Part shown: in pieces, positions 6,741-13,562 of the stretch | Numbering within the stretch: position 1 is the stretch's first letter | Layout: the number at the start of each line of letters is the position of its first letter | Assembly (NCBI GenBank): GCA_024278565.1 | Contig: JAJRSY010000165.1 | Location: forward strand, 1-13,619 | From: Bacteroidota bacterium | GTDB taxonomy: Bacteria > Bacteroidota > Bacteroidia > Flavobacteriales > Flavobacteriaceae | Length of the DNA stretch: 13,619 nt | Reading direction: 5' to 3' | Notes under the pieces: model-generated | The model's input: the letters and a program-made list of their open reading frames with translations, nothing else | Databases searched by the model: none | What the model was told of the DNA's origin: nothing | Program-made: the position numbers and the translations under genes

Positions 6741-7004
6741 TTAACTTACCCAAATCGCCTCCTTCTTTTCTCTTCTCCATCCCTGTATTTGTTTTTCGCG
6801 ATAAAAAGCTTTATCAATTCTGTCGTATTCTTCTGCATATATACTCATAACACATGAAAACCCGAATTTTCATAAGCGTCTTTTTTTAGTATGGTTAGCT
6901 CCCCTACCATCACTATGTTCAATAAAACGCTTATCCAAATCAATAGTGCTACCTGTATAATAACTACCATCAGAACATTCTAGTATGTACATGTGTCCTG
7001 CCAT
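6741..7004 (-). pseudogene. GIY-YIG endonuclease-like (UPF0213 type) gene with an internal stop
   Basis: Read from the ATG at 7002-7004, the frame encodes MYILECSDGSYYTGST (residues 5-20), DLDKRFIEH and GANHTKKRRL, the first half of a small GIY-YIG domain protein. It then meets TGA at 6870-6872 (codon 45). The same frame resumes and, after about a dozen poorly conserved codons, gives EEYDRIDKAFYREKQIQGW and a natural TAA at 6741-6743. The total of 87 codons plus stop matches the small UPF0213 proteins, and the second half carries the conserved E of the REK segment. An AAAGG stretch lies upstream of the ATG. The patch around the TGA also looks expanded relative to relatives, which argues for decay rather than one sequencing error. 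A short 44-residue product is the alternative. Confidence 0.75.
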
Positions 7005-7018
7005 AAATTGACCTTTCT

Positions 7019-7060
7019 GGCTTTGGCTACGCTCAGCCATCATCCTTCGGCTACGCTCGG
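7019..7060. repeat. Two direct copies of the 'TTCGGCTACGCTC' repeat
   Basis: GGCTTTGGCTACGCTCA (7019-7035) and CTTCGGCTACGCTCGG (7045-7060) are tandem members of the family seen at 4776 and 6597. They flank the 5' side of the broken GIY-YIG gene, which therefore has repeat copies on both sides (6597-6655 and here). The rest of the 6556-7128 gap holds nothing else I recognise. Confidence 0.65.
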
Positions 7061-7128
7061 ATTTCTAATCTCAATTGCTCACTATCTATGTCTTCCTTTC
7101 TTAAAGCAAAGGCCTATTTATGTCGAAA

Positions 7129-10100
7129 TCATCCTTTTTGGGCGATACGCAAAATATCACCAAAAACACCCCGTGCGGTCACGGCGGCACCGGCACCGGC
7201 ACCTTGAATGACCAAGGGGTTTTTACCATATGATTCTGTATAAATCTCAATAATCGAGTCGGCACCACTTATTTGCCCAAGTGCACTTTCTTTGGGAACG
7301 GAAACTAATTTCACTTCTAAAATTCCTTTTTCTTTTTGCAGGTTTCCATGCAGATCACCTACATACCGAAGCACATGACCTTTCTTTTGGTTCTTTTTTA
7401 TTTCATTGAACGTATCATCCAACATATCTAGATTCTCAAGAAAAAAGCCTACTTCACCTTTTCTTAATTGTTCAGGAATGAGGTTCTGTATTTTAATATC
7501 TGAAAATTCATTTCGCAAATCGAGCTCACGGGCCAATATCAAAAGCTTCCTTCCAACATCAGTGCCAGACAGATCTTCTCTCGGATCTGGTTCGGTCAAC
7601 CCTTTGTGCAGCGCATCTTTTAAAACTCGTGAGAAAGGAACGTTCACTTCTGAAAATGTATTGAAAATATAGCTCAACGATCCAGAAAACACTCCCTTTA
7701 TTCGAGTAATGTTCTCTCCTGAAAGATGCAGTAATTTTATAGTATCTATCAACGGTAGACCTGCCCCTACATTGGTTTCGTACAAATACTGTTTTTGATT
7801 TTTGGCAAGCTCTTCACGCAATAATTGATAAAAGGAAAAATCTAATGTATTGGCAATCTTATTTGAAGAAACCACATCAAAGCCATTCTCAACAAAATCA
7901 AAATAGTGGGCAACAAAATCCTCACTTGCCGTATTATCAACCACAATCAAATTCTCTAGGTGGTTTTTCTTGGCATATTCGAATACATCCTTAATTTTAT
8001 AGTTAACTCCCTTTGATTTCAGGGCCGTTTTCCATCCTTTGGACATCCCTTTTTTGTTCAATACTATTTTTTTTGAATTCGCCACTGCAAATATGCTGAG
8101 GTCAATACCTTTACGGTTTTTAATGGTCTGTGCCGATTTTAGAATCTGATCTATAAGTGTACCGCCTACGTTACCATGCCCGAAAACCGCTAGATTCACT
8201 TTTTTACTGATTCCGAAAATCTGCCCGTGCATCACATTTACAGCCTTGTGCAAATCAGATTTTTTCAAAACCAAACTTACATTGTTTCCTGACAGGGTAT
8301 TATTGAACAATATAGGAACGATATGGTTCTTTATCAATGCGTTATATGGCTTGTGAAAGGTACTTAGGTCTTGCCCTACGATCGAAACTACAGAAACATC
8401 GTTTACCACGGAAATCAGGTTGACATCCTTTGATTTTATATCACCACTAAATTCCTCTTCCAATGCCTGTTTTGCTTCTTGTGACCTGTGCCTATCCACA
8501 ACAAGGCCAGTACCTCTTTCTGAGGAACCCTGCGATATGATACTCACATTGATATTTCTTTTTTCAAGGGCACTGAATATTCTGGCATCAATACCAACCT
8601 TACCCAACAGCCCTCTGCCCTCTATGTTTATCAAAGCCATATTTTCGATAACCGAGAGCGACTTGATGCCTTCTTTACTTGATTTGGCACTTATCAAAGT
8701 TCCTTCATTGTCTTTATTGAAAGTGTTCAAAATCCGCAAGGGAATATTCTTTTCTATTAAAGGGATTATTGTCTTCGCATGAAGAATGGTCGTACCAAAA
8801 TTTGCCAATTCATTGGCTTCGGCATAAGACAGATTAGCCAATCGTTTTGCCTCTTGAACGAAATTAGGATCTGCAGTGAAAATTCCATTTACATGGGTAT
8901 AGTTCTGTAATTCGGCCGCATCTAAATAATTGGCCAATAAAGCAGCGGAATAGTTGCTGCCATTTCTACCCAAGGTAGTGGTCTCACCCTCTAAGGTAGC
9001 TGCGATAAAACCGGTGACCACAGGTACGGTATCTGCACTCAATTTTGAAAATTCATGCAAGACCTTCTCTTTTGATATCGCTTCGATTACATTGGCATCA
9101 CCAAAGGTCGCATCAGTCGTTATCAGCATTCTTGAGTCGATCAACCTAGCTTTCACCCCTTTACCAATCAGTAATTTGGTGATCAATTTGGCCGATATCA
9201 ATTCACCATAGGCCAAAACCTCATCTTTTATCTTGGCACTATAATCGCCCAAAAGTGAAATACCTTCAAATAGTTTGGCCAGACCTTTTAATTCGACCGA
9301 GAGATCAACGTTGCTAAATGTATGTTTTTGATACTTTTCAAAAGCCTCAAAATCTTTATAATAAGTAGATCCTCTTGCCGATTTTTCGAGCAAAGCCTCT
9401 AATTGGTCTGTAGCTTTTTCACGGGCTGACAATACCACGACCACATTCTCATCATTCTCAACTTTCGCGGAAATTATTTCCAAAACACGACCAAGTCCTT
9501 CACCATTACTGAGTGATTTACCTCCGAATTTTAGAACCTTTACCTTCTTCAGATTTCTACTTTCTGTAAAAACACCATTGAGAAGTTTCTGTATTTGTTC
9601 GACCTCAATCAAAAATGCATCGTGGCCGTGCAAGGATCTCACCTCACCATAAGTGACGTTGCTGTTTGCCAGTGCCAACCGCTTAAAAGTATCTTTGTTC
9701 TCCTTGGCCGTAAAGAAAAGATCAGAATCGACACCTATGATATGTATGTTGGTCTCGCTATTTTGTAAATTGATAAATGGCTGCTCACCTTTTCGCCCTA
9801 TATCAATGGTCTTTAATAATTGGTTCATCAACTTATAGGCCGATAATTGAAACCGTTCTTGCAATTTTTCTCCGTGGTGCATCAACCAACTTTCCACATT
9901 AAAGACCTGAAGTTCTTCGTTGGTACTTCGCTTGAAACGCTCTTTAAATGATTCAGGGGTTCGATAGCATAACATGGCGTGCATACGGGCATCGTGCACC
10001 GGCTGTTTCGAATTGACCAAGAACTGTTCTTGAATTTGACAGTTGGCAATCAACCAATCGGTGGATTTCCAATCAGACGCTACCGGAATCAAATGTTCTG

Positions 10101-10524
10101 TGAGATTCGGACGCAGTGCGGCCATCTCCCATGCGATACCCCCACCCAAAGAACCACCAATGATCGCAAACAATTTTTTAACCTGTAATTGCTCAAGACC
10201 CAATAGAAAAATTCGAGCTATATCACCGGCAACAAAATCTTTGTAATTATCGATTACAAAAGTATCATATCCGTTTCCCGGAATATTGAAACAAACTACC
10301 GTGAACTTTTCGGTATTGATACATTTACCTTTTCCTATCAAAGCAGACCACCAACCTTTGGGTCCAGAAATATCGGAATTACCAGTAAGGGCATGGTTTA
10401 CCAAAACGATGGGTGCCGAATGAAGTTTTTTGCCAAATACCTGATACGACAATTCAATGTCTTGTGCAACTCCACTAATAGTGGTGTATTTTTTTATTAC
10501 TAAATGGTGCAACATAACTATCAT
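7129..10524 (-). CDS. Fusion protein: MetX-like homoserine O-acyltransferase, aspartokinase-like region, homoserine dehydrogenase
   Basis: One 1131-residue chain with three parts. Residues 1-320 are an alpha/beta-hydrolase of the MetX family: NHALTGNS (43-50), GWW, nucleophile Ser125 in GGSLGG, Asp268 and His301 in GHDAFL complete a catalytic triad. Residues about 328-620 match the aspartokinase domain of ThrA, followed by two ACT domains (about 626-770). Residues 774-1131 are homoserine dehydrogenase: FGHGNVGG (781-788), Lys889 in SSNKIANT, and TEPDPREDLSGTDVGRK carrying Glu978, Asp984, Asp989 and Lys993. The kinase part has lost several nucleotide-site residues (K336, N524, H544, N546, F549, N554, T579 where ThrA has T, D, D, D, Y, R, K), so it may not phosphorylate aspartate. 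Expected net role: aspartate semialdehyde to homoserine to O-acylhomoserine. It is second in the riboswitch-led unit, 48 bases after metY. Start could be Met1 or Met4; each is plausible. Confidence 0.93.
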   Translation of the reverse strand: MIVMLHHLVIKKYTTISGVAQDIELSYQVFGKKLHSAPIVLVNHALTGNSDISGPKGWWSALIGKGKCINTEKFTVVCFNIPGNGYDTFVIDNYKDFVAGDIARIFLLGLEQLQVKKLFAIIGGSLGGGIAWEMAALRPNLTEHLIPVASDWKSTDWLIANCQIQEQFLVNSKQPVHDARMHAMLCYRTPESFKERFKRSTNEELQVFNVESWLMHHGEKLQERFQLSAYKLMNQLLKTIDIGRKGEQPFINLQNSETNIHIIGVDSDLFFTAKENKDTFKRLALANSNVTYGEVRSLHGHDAFLIEVEQIQKLLNGVFTESRNLKKVKVLKFGGKSLSNGEGLGRVLEIISAKVENDENVVVVLSAREKATDQLEALLEKSARGSTYYKDFEAFEKYQKHTFSNVDLSVELKGLAKLFEGISLLGDYSAKIKDEVLAYGELISAKLITKLLIGKGVKARLIDSRMLITTDATFGDANVIEAISKEKVLHEFSKLSADTVPVVTGFIAATLEGETTTLGRNGSNYSAALLANYLDAAELQNYTHVNGIFTADPNFVQEAKRLANLSYAEANELANFGTTILHAKTIIPLIEKNIPLRILNTFNKDNEGTLISAKSSKEGIKSLSVIENMALINIEGRGLLGKVGIDARIFSALEKRNINVSIISQGSSERGTGLVVDRHRSQEAKQALEEEFSGDIKSKDVNLISVVNDVSVVSIVGQDLSTFHKPYNALIKNHIVPILFNNTLSGNNVSLVLKKSDLHKAVNVMHGQIFGISKKVNLAVFGHGNVGGTLIDQILKSAQTIKNRKGIDLSIFAVANSKKIVLNKKGMSKGWKTALKSKGVNYKIKDVFEYAKKNHLENLIVVDNTASEDFVAHYFDFVENGFDVVSSNKIANTLDFSFYQLLREELAKNQKQYLYETNVGAGLPLIDTIKLLHLSGENITRIKGVFSGSLSYIFNTFSEVNVPFSRVLKDALHKGLTEPDPREDLSGTDVGRKLLILARELDLRNEFSDIKIQNLIPEQLRKGEVGFFLENLDMLDDTFNEIKKNQKKGHVLRYVGDLHGNLQKEKGILEVKLVSVPKESALGQISGADSIIEIYTESYGKNPLVIQGAGAGAAVTARGVFGDILRIAQKG

Positions 10525-10527
10525 TAA

Positions 10528-10555
10528 ACCTGCCAGATTATATAACCTGACAGGT
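10528..10555. repeat. ACCTG/CAGGT palindromic repeat between metY and the fusion gene
   Basis: ACCTGACAGGT (10545-10555) is a palindrome with a one-base centre. A related copy, ACCTGCCAG (10528-10536), can pair with CTGACAGGT in 8 of 9 positions, with a 10-base loop. It ends three bases before the fusion gene's ATG and occupies most of the 48-base spacer after metY. It resembles small flavobacterial intergenic repeats. A folded form in mRNA could affect initiation on the fusion gene. Confidence 0.5.
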
Positions 10556-10572
10556 AAGAATTATTTATTCAA

Positions 10573-11865
10573 CTAGGCCAAAACCGATCTATCGATGGTG
10601 GCAAAGGCATTCTCGAGGTCTTTTTTCAAGTCGTCAATATGCTCAAGACCCACTGACAAACGAATCAAATCTTTGGTTACTCCAGTAGACTCTTGTTCGG
10701 CATCGCCCAACTGCTGATGGGTGGTACTTGCTGGGTGAATAATCAATGATTTCGTATCACCGATATTTGCCAATAACGAGAATATCTTTGTTTCATCAGC
10801 AATCTTTTTTGCCGATTCGAAGCCACCCTTGACACCGAAGGTCACAATACCACTTTGCCCTTTTGGTAAATAGGCCTCGGCCTGTTCATAATATGCACTG
10901 GTCTTCAAACCGGGGTAGTTTACCCAAGCAACTTCTTCACGGCCTTGTAACCATTGCGCTAGGGCAAGGGCATTTTTACTGTGCTGTTTCATACGAATCG
11001 GTAAGGTTTCAAGACCTTGGATTATTTGCCAAGAATTGAACGGACTCGCTGCCCCACCAAAATCACGTAGCCCCTCTACCCTTACTTTTGCAATAAATGC
11101 TGAGGCACCCAACGCTTCGTGGTACACCAGCCCATGATAACCAGGGGAAGGTTCGGTGAATTCAGGAAAATTACCATTGCCATAATCAAAGGTTCCAGCA
11201 TCAATGATGATACCCCCCAAAGAGGTTCCGTTTCCATTGATGTATTTTGTCAACGAATGAATAACGATATTGGCACCATGCTCTATTGGGTTCAAAAGGG
11301 CGGGAGTGGCAACCGTATTGTCAACGATAAACGGCACTTTTGCCACCTTGGCCTCTGAAGAAATCGCTTTTAGATCCAAAACATCAAGTTTTGGATTACC
11401 CAAAGACTCTACGAAAAATGCTTTGGTATTTTTCTGTACCGCTTTTCCAAAATCAGACGGATCCAATGGATCCACAAAAGTAGTTGTAATGCCCAATCTA
11501 GGAAGTGTATTGGCCAGTAAGTTATAGGTACCCCCATATAAGCTACTCGACGCCACAATATGGTCGCCGGCACGCAAAAGAACCAAAAGGGCGGTAGATA
11601 TGGCTGCAGTACCCGATGATGTGGCAACGGCAGCGATTCCCCCTTCCAAGGTCGCCAAGCGTTGCTCGAGAATATCATTGGTAGGATTGTTCAGGCGGGT
11701 ATAGATATAGCCTGGTTTGGCCAAAGAAAAAAGATCGGCCGCATGATCCGAATTATCGAATACATAGGCGGTACTTTGATAAATTGGCACTGCCCGGGTA
11801 CCGCCATGTACCGTGGTGTCATGCCCAGCATGCAATGCGTTTGTTGAAAATTTTTGATCACTCAT
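10573..11865 (-). CDS. metY: O-acetylhomoserine sulfhydrylase (MetY type)
   Basis: PLP enzyme making homocysteine from O-acetylhomoserine and sulfide. The 430-residue protein carries SSGTAA (83-88), the aspartate of FIVDNTVATP (179-188) and catalytic lysine K207 in HSLTKYINGNG, the signature of the MetY group. The extra segment around residues 217-250 (IDAGTFDYGNGNFPEF and on) makes it longer than MetB/MetZ enzymes and is typical of MetY. GDTKSLIIHPASTTHQQL binds the substrate carboxylate. ATG at 11863-11865; the ribosome site is weak, as usual in Bacteroidota. It is the first gene after the SAM-I riboswitch and is followed after 48 bases by the fusion gene, whose N-terminal domain makes its acylhomoserine substrate. 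The pairing with a MetX-like domain supports O-acetylhomoserine as substrate. Confidence 0.93.
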   Translation of the reverse strand: MSDQKFSTNALHAGHDTTVHGGTRAVPIYQSTAYVFDNSDHAADLFSLAKPGYIYTRLNNPTNDILEQRLATLEGGIAAVATSSGTAAISTALLVLLRAGDHIVASSSLYGGTYNLLANTLPRLGITTTFVDPLDPSDFGKAVQKNTKAFFVESLGNPKLDVLDLKAISSEAKVAKVPFIVDNTVATPALLNPIEHGANIVIHSLTKYINGNGTSLGGIIIDAGTFDYGNGNFPEFTEPSPGYHGLVYHEALGASAFIAKVRVEGLRDFGGAASPFNSWQIIQGLETLPIRMKQHSKNALALAQWLQGREEVAWVNYPGLKTSAYYEQAEAYLPKGQSGIVTFGVKGGFESAKKIADETKIFSLLANIGDTKSLIIHPASTTHQQLGDAEQESTGVTKDLIRLSVGLEHIDDLKKDLENAFATIDRSVLA

Positions 11866-11987
11866 GATTTAAGGTTTTTTAATTAATATTAATTTATTAA
11901 AAAAGCCAAACCCAAGACTGCCGATAGCGCAGCGTGGTTAAATCAAAAAGTTATAAGAAAGAGACGATTACAAAAGTAATCCGTTTC
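11866..11987 (-). promoter_or_regulatory. Leader between the riboswitch aptamer and metY (expression platform region)
   Basis: On the transcribed strand the aptamer is followed by a small hairpin (GATTAC-TTTT-GTAATC, 11966-11981). Next come a GC-richer patch with CTGC/GCAG pairing and a T-tract (about 11897-11940), and a perfect AT palindrome AATTAATATTAATT (11881-11894) ending 15 bases before the ATG. The GC patch followed by TTTTTT could be a SAM-dependent terminator, but its stem is short and interrupted. Sequestering of the start region is an alternative. I cannot decide without folding the whole leader. Confidence 0.4.
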
Positions 11988-12127
11988 GTTATCTATTCTC
12001 CCCTTTTGATTAAAAAAAGTGCTGTACCGGTACAGCGTGAAGATAGAATGTAGCACCTTCTTTGTGCAAAGAGACAAAGGGTTGCTAAGGCTTCAACGGG
12101 TCTAATCCCTCCACCTTTCTTGATAAC
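11988..12127 (-). promoter_or_regulatory. SAM-I (S-box) riboswitch aptamer controlling metY and the fusion gene
   Basis: The transcribed strand contains the hallmark S-box elements in order. These are the P1 5' strand GTTATC (12127-12122), AAGAAAGGTGGAGGGA, then GACCC, TGAAGCC, GCAACC, a P3 hairpin CTTTGT/ACAAAG, and AAGGTGCTACATTC. The P1 3' strand GATAAC (11993-11988) closes the aptamer. The conserved AGGTGGAGGGA, TGAA-CC-GCAACC and AAGGTGC segments are those that build the SAM pocket. The P4 arm is long and includes the 16-base palindrome at 12021-12036. High SAM is expected to lower expression of the downstream metY and acyltransferase fusion. The direction of control follows from the class; the switching mechanism is not evident. 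Confidence 0.96.
12021..12036. repeat. Perfect 16-base palindrome inside the riboswitch P4 arm
   Basis: GCTGTACCGGTACAGC is self-complementary over all 16 bases. In RNA it gives a 6-bp stem with a CCGG loop as the tip of an extended P4. It is the most GC-rich part of the leader. Confidence 0.8.
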
Positions 12128-12157
12128 TATTCAATACGTGTTTGAACTTTACTATTG

Positions 12158-12165
12158 CAAATATA
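12158..12165 (-). promoter_or_regulatory. -7 promoter box for the riboswitch-metY-fusion transcript
   Basis: The transcribed strand reads TATATTTG, an exact match to the Bacteroidota -7 consensus TAnnTTTG. A start site at about 12150 would leave some 23 bases before the aptamer's P1 helix and a leader of about 285 bases before metY. No clear -33 TTTG was seen at the expected distance. It lies between the metK stop and the riboswitch, so metY has its own promoter even if metK transcripts also read through; no obvious terminator separates them. Confidence 0.6.
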
Positions 12166-12203
12166 TGATTGGAAAACTTAAAATTCCTAATTTTATTGTA
12201 AAA

Positions 12204-13460
12204 TCACAAATCGAAAGCTGTTTTAATAGCGTCCACCATATCCAACTTCTCCCATGTAAACAACTCCACCTCCTTCTCAACCCTGCCATTATATGGACTT
12301 TCAAAAACCTTGACCATGGTTGTCGGCTTCTTGCCCATGTGTCCGTACGCGGCCGTTTCCAAATAAATGGGGTTTCGCAATTTCAAACGTTCTTCAATTG
12401 CAAATGGCCTCATATCAAACAAAACAGCTACTTTGGAAGCAATTTCCCCATCGGTCAGATCCACATTGGCCGTACCATAGGTATCAACAAATATAGAGGT
12501 TGGCTCGACCACGCCTATCGCATAACTGACCTGCACCAAAATTTCATCAGAAACACCCGCTGCCACCAAATTTTTGGCGGCATGTCTTGCGGCATACGCA
12601 GCACTACGATCTACCTTACTTGGATCTTTTCCACTAAATGCACCACCACCGTGCGCTCCTTTACCCCCATAAGTGTCCACTATTATTTTTCTACCTGTCA
12701 AACCTGTGTCACCATGTGGGCCCCCAATCACGAATTTACCGGTAGGATTGATATGATAGATGATCTTATCATCGAACAGTTCTTGAATATTCGGGGAGAG
12801 TTGCTCCTTTACCCTCGGCATTAGAATAGAAACAATATCGGATTTTATTTTTGACAGCATCTTTTCATCGTCCGGATCGAAAGCATCGTGCTGTGTCGAC
12901 ACCACTATGGTATCGATACGCTGGGGCACATTAGTATCTGAATATTCTATGGTCACTTGCGATTTTGCATCGGGTCGCAGATAGGTGATTTCTTTGTTCT
13001 CTCTTCGCAATTCAGCTAAAACCTGTAGAATTTTATGTGAAATATCCAAAGCCAATGGCATATAATTCTCGGTCTCTTTGGTCGCATAACCGAACATCAT
13101 ACCCTGATCACCGGCCCCTTGCTCTTCTTTGGCGCCCCTATCAACACCTTGGTTGATTTCTTGCGATTGCTCGTGTATCAATGAAATCACTCCACATGAA
13201 TCACCACTAAACTGGTACTCCCCTTTGGTGTAACCAATTTTATTGATTACCTCTCTGGCAATATTTTGAACGTCTAGATAGGTATTGCTTTTTACTTCTC
13301 CCGCCAAAACCACCTGACCCGTAGTGACTAAAGTCTCACAGGCCACTTTGCTATCTGGGTCAAAAGCCAGAAAATAATCTAATAGGGCATCACTTATTTG
13401 ATCGGCGACTTTATCAGGGTGTCCTTCACTAACAGATTCTGAAGTAAACAAATACGACAT
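12204..13460 (-). CDS. metK: S-adenosylmethionine synthetase MetK
   Basis: Makes S-adenosylmethionine from methionine and ATP in the cytoplasm, releasing phosphate and pyrophosphate. The 418-residue protein has all three family domains: SEGHPDKVADQISDA (11-25) with the metal and ATP ligands, the hexapeptide GAGDQG (115-120), and the phosphate-binding GGGAFSGKD (271-279) followed by PSKVDRSAAY. The length agrees with Bacteroidota MetK, somewhat longer than the E. coli enzyme. ATG at 13458-13460. The gene is not preceded by a SAM riboswitch; it lies upstream of the one that its product would trigger. A divergent reading frame starts 103 bases to its right. Confidence 0.97.
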   Translation of the reverse strand: MSYLFTSESVSEGHPDKVADQISDALLDYFLAFDPDSKVACETLVTTGQVVLAGEVKSNTYLDVQNIAREVINKIGYTKGEYQFSGDSCGVISLIHEQSQEINQGVDRGAKEEQGAGDQGMMFGYATKETENYMPLALDISHKILQVLAELRRENKEITYLRPDAKSQVTIEYSDTNVPQRIDTIVVSTQHDAFDPDDEKMLSKIKSDIVSILMPRVKEQLSPNIQELFDDKIIYHINPTGKFVIGGPHGDTGLTGRKIIVDTYGGKGAHGGGAFSGKDPSKVDRSAAYAARHAAKNLVAAGVSDEILVQVSYAIGVVEPTSIFVDTYGTANVDLTDGEIASKVAVLFDMRPFAIEERLKLRNPIYLETAAYGHMGKKPTTMVKVFESPYNGRVEKEVELFTWEKLDMVDAIKTAFDL

Positions 13461-13502
13461 AACAGTATTATTTTTAAGTTAAATCACTAGCATCCGAAAG
13501 TC

Positions 13503-13518
13503 GGCTTTTAAAAAAGCC
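13503..13518. repeat. GGCTTTT/AAAAGCC inverted repeat between metK and the divergent frame
   Basis: GGCTTTT-AA-AAAAGCC has a 7-bp stem with a two-base centre and sits midway between the two divergent starts. It might be a regulator site or a remnant of a terminator. It is too simple to assign. Confidence 0.35.
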
Positions 13519-13530
13519 CTCAGAATCCCC

Positions 13531-13538
13531 TATTTTTG
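13531..13538 (+). promoter_or_regulatory. -7 box for the plus-strand frame at the right edge
   Basis: TATTTTTG matches the Bacteroidota -7 consensus TAnnTTTG and lies 24 bases before the ATG at 13563. No good -33 element was found. Confidence 0.4.
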
Positions 13539-13562
13539 TTTCGACAAAAAAACTTTTCAAAT

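Noticed and set aside
6660..6857. Plus-strand 65-codon frame between metZ and the fusion gene
   Set aside because: It is antisense to the GIY-YIG-like pseudogene, whose minus-strand translation has clear family motifs; the plus-strand translation is only hydrophobic.
4776..7060. CRISPR array suggested by repeated CTTCGGCTACGCTCA units
   Set aside because: The copies are few, irregularly spaced, in both orientations and separated by genes; there are no spacers of uniform length and no cas genes.
7129..10524. The fusion gene as an assembly artefact joining two genes
   Set aside because: The frame is continuous across both junctions with plausible linkers (residues about 320-328 and 770-774), and the kinase-dehydrogenase join is the same as in ThrA. 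Only the MetX-kinase join could be doubted, and no repeat or frameshift is seen there.
11409..11678. An 89-codon minus-strand frame inside metY
   Set aside because: Fully contained in another frame of the conserved metY gene, with no recognisable motif.
12120..12824. A 234-codon plus-strand open frame opposite metK and running into the riboswitch region
   Set aside because: Its residues show no family pattern, it lies antisense to well-conserved metK coding sequence, and its 5' end overlaps the riboswitch aptamer and promoter.
13461..13562. Possible second SAM riboswitch upstream of metK
   Set aside because: The transcribed strand lacks the GGTGGAGGGA, TGAA-CC-GCAACC and AAGGTGC segments, and only about 100 bases are available before the divergent gene.
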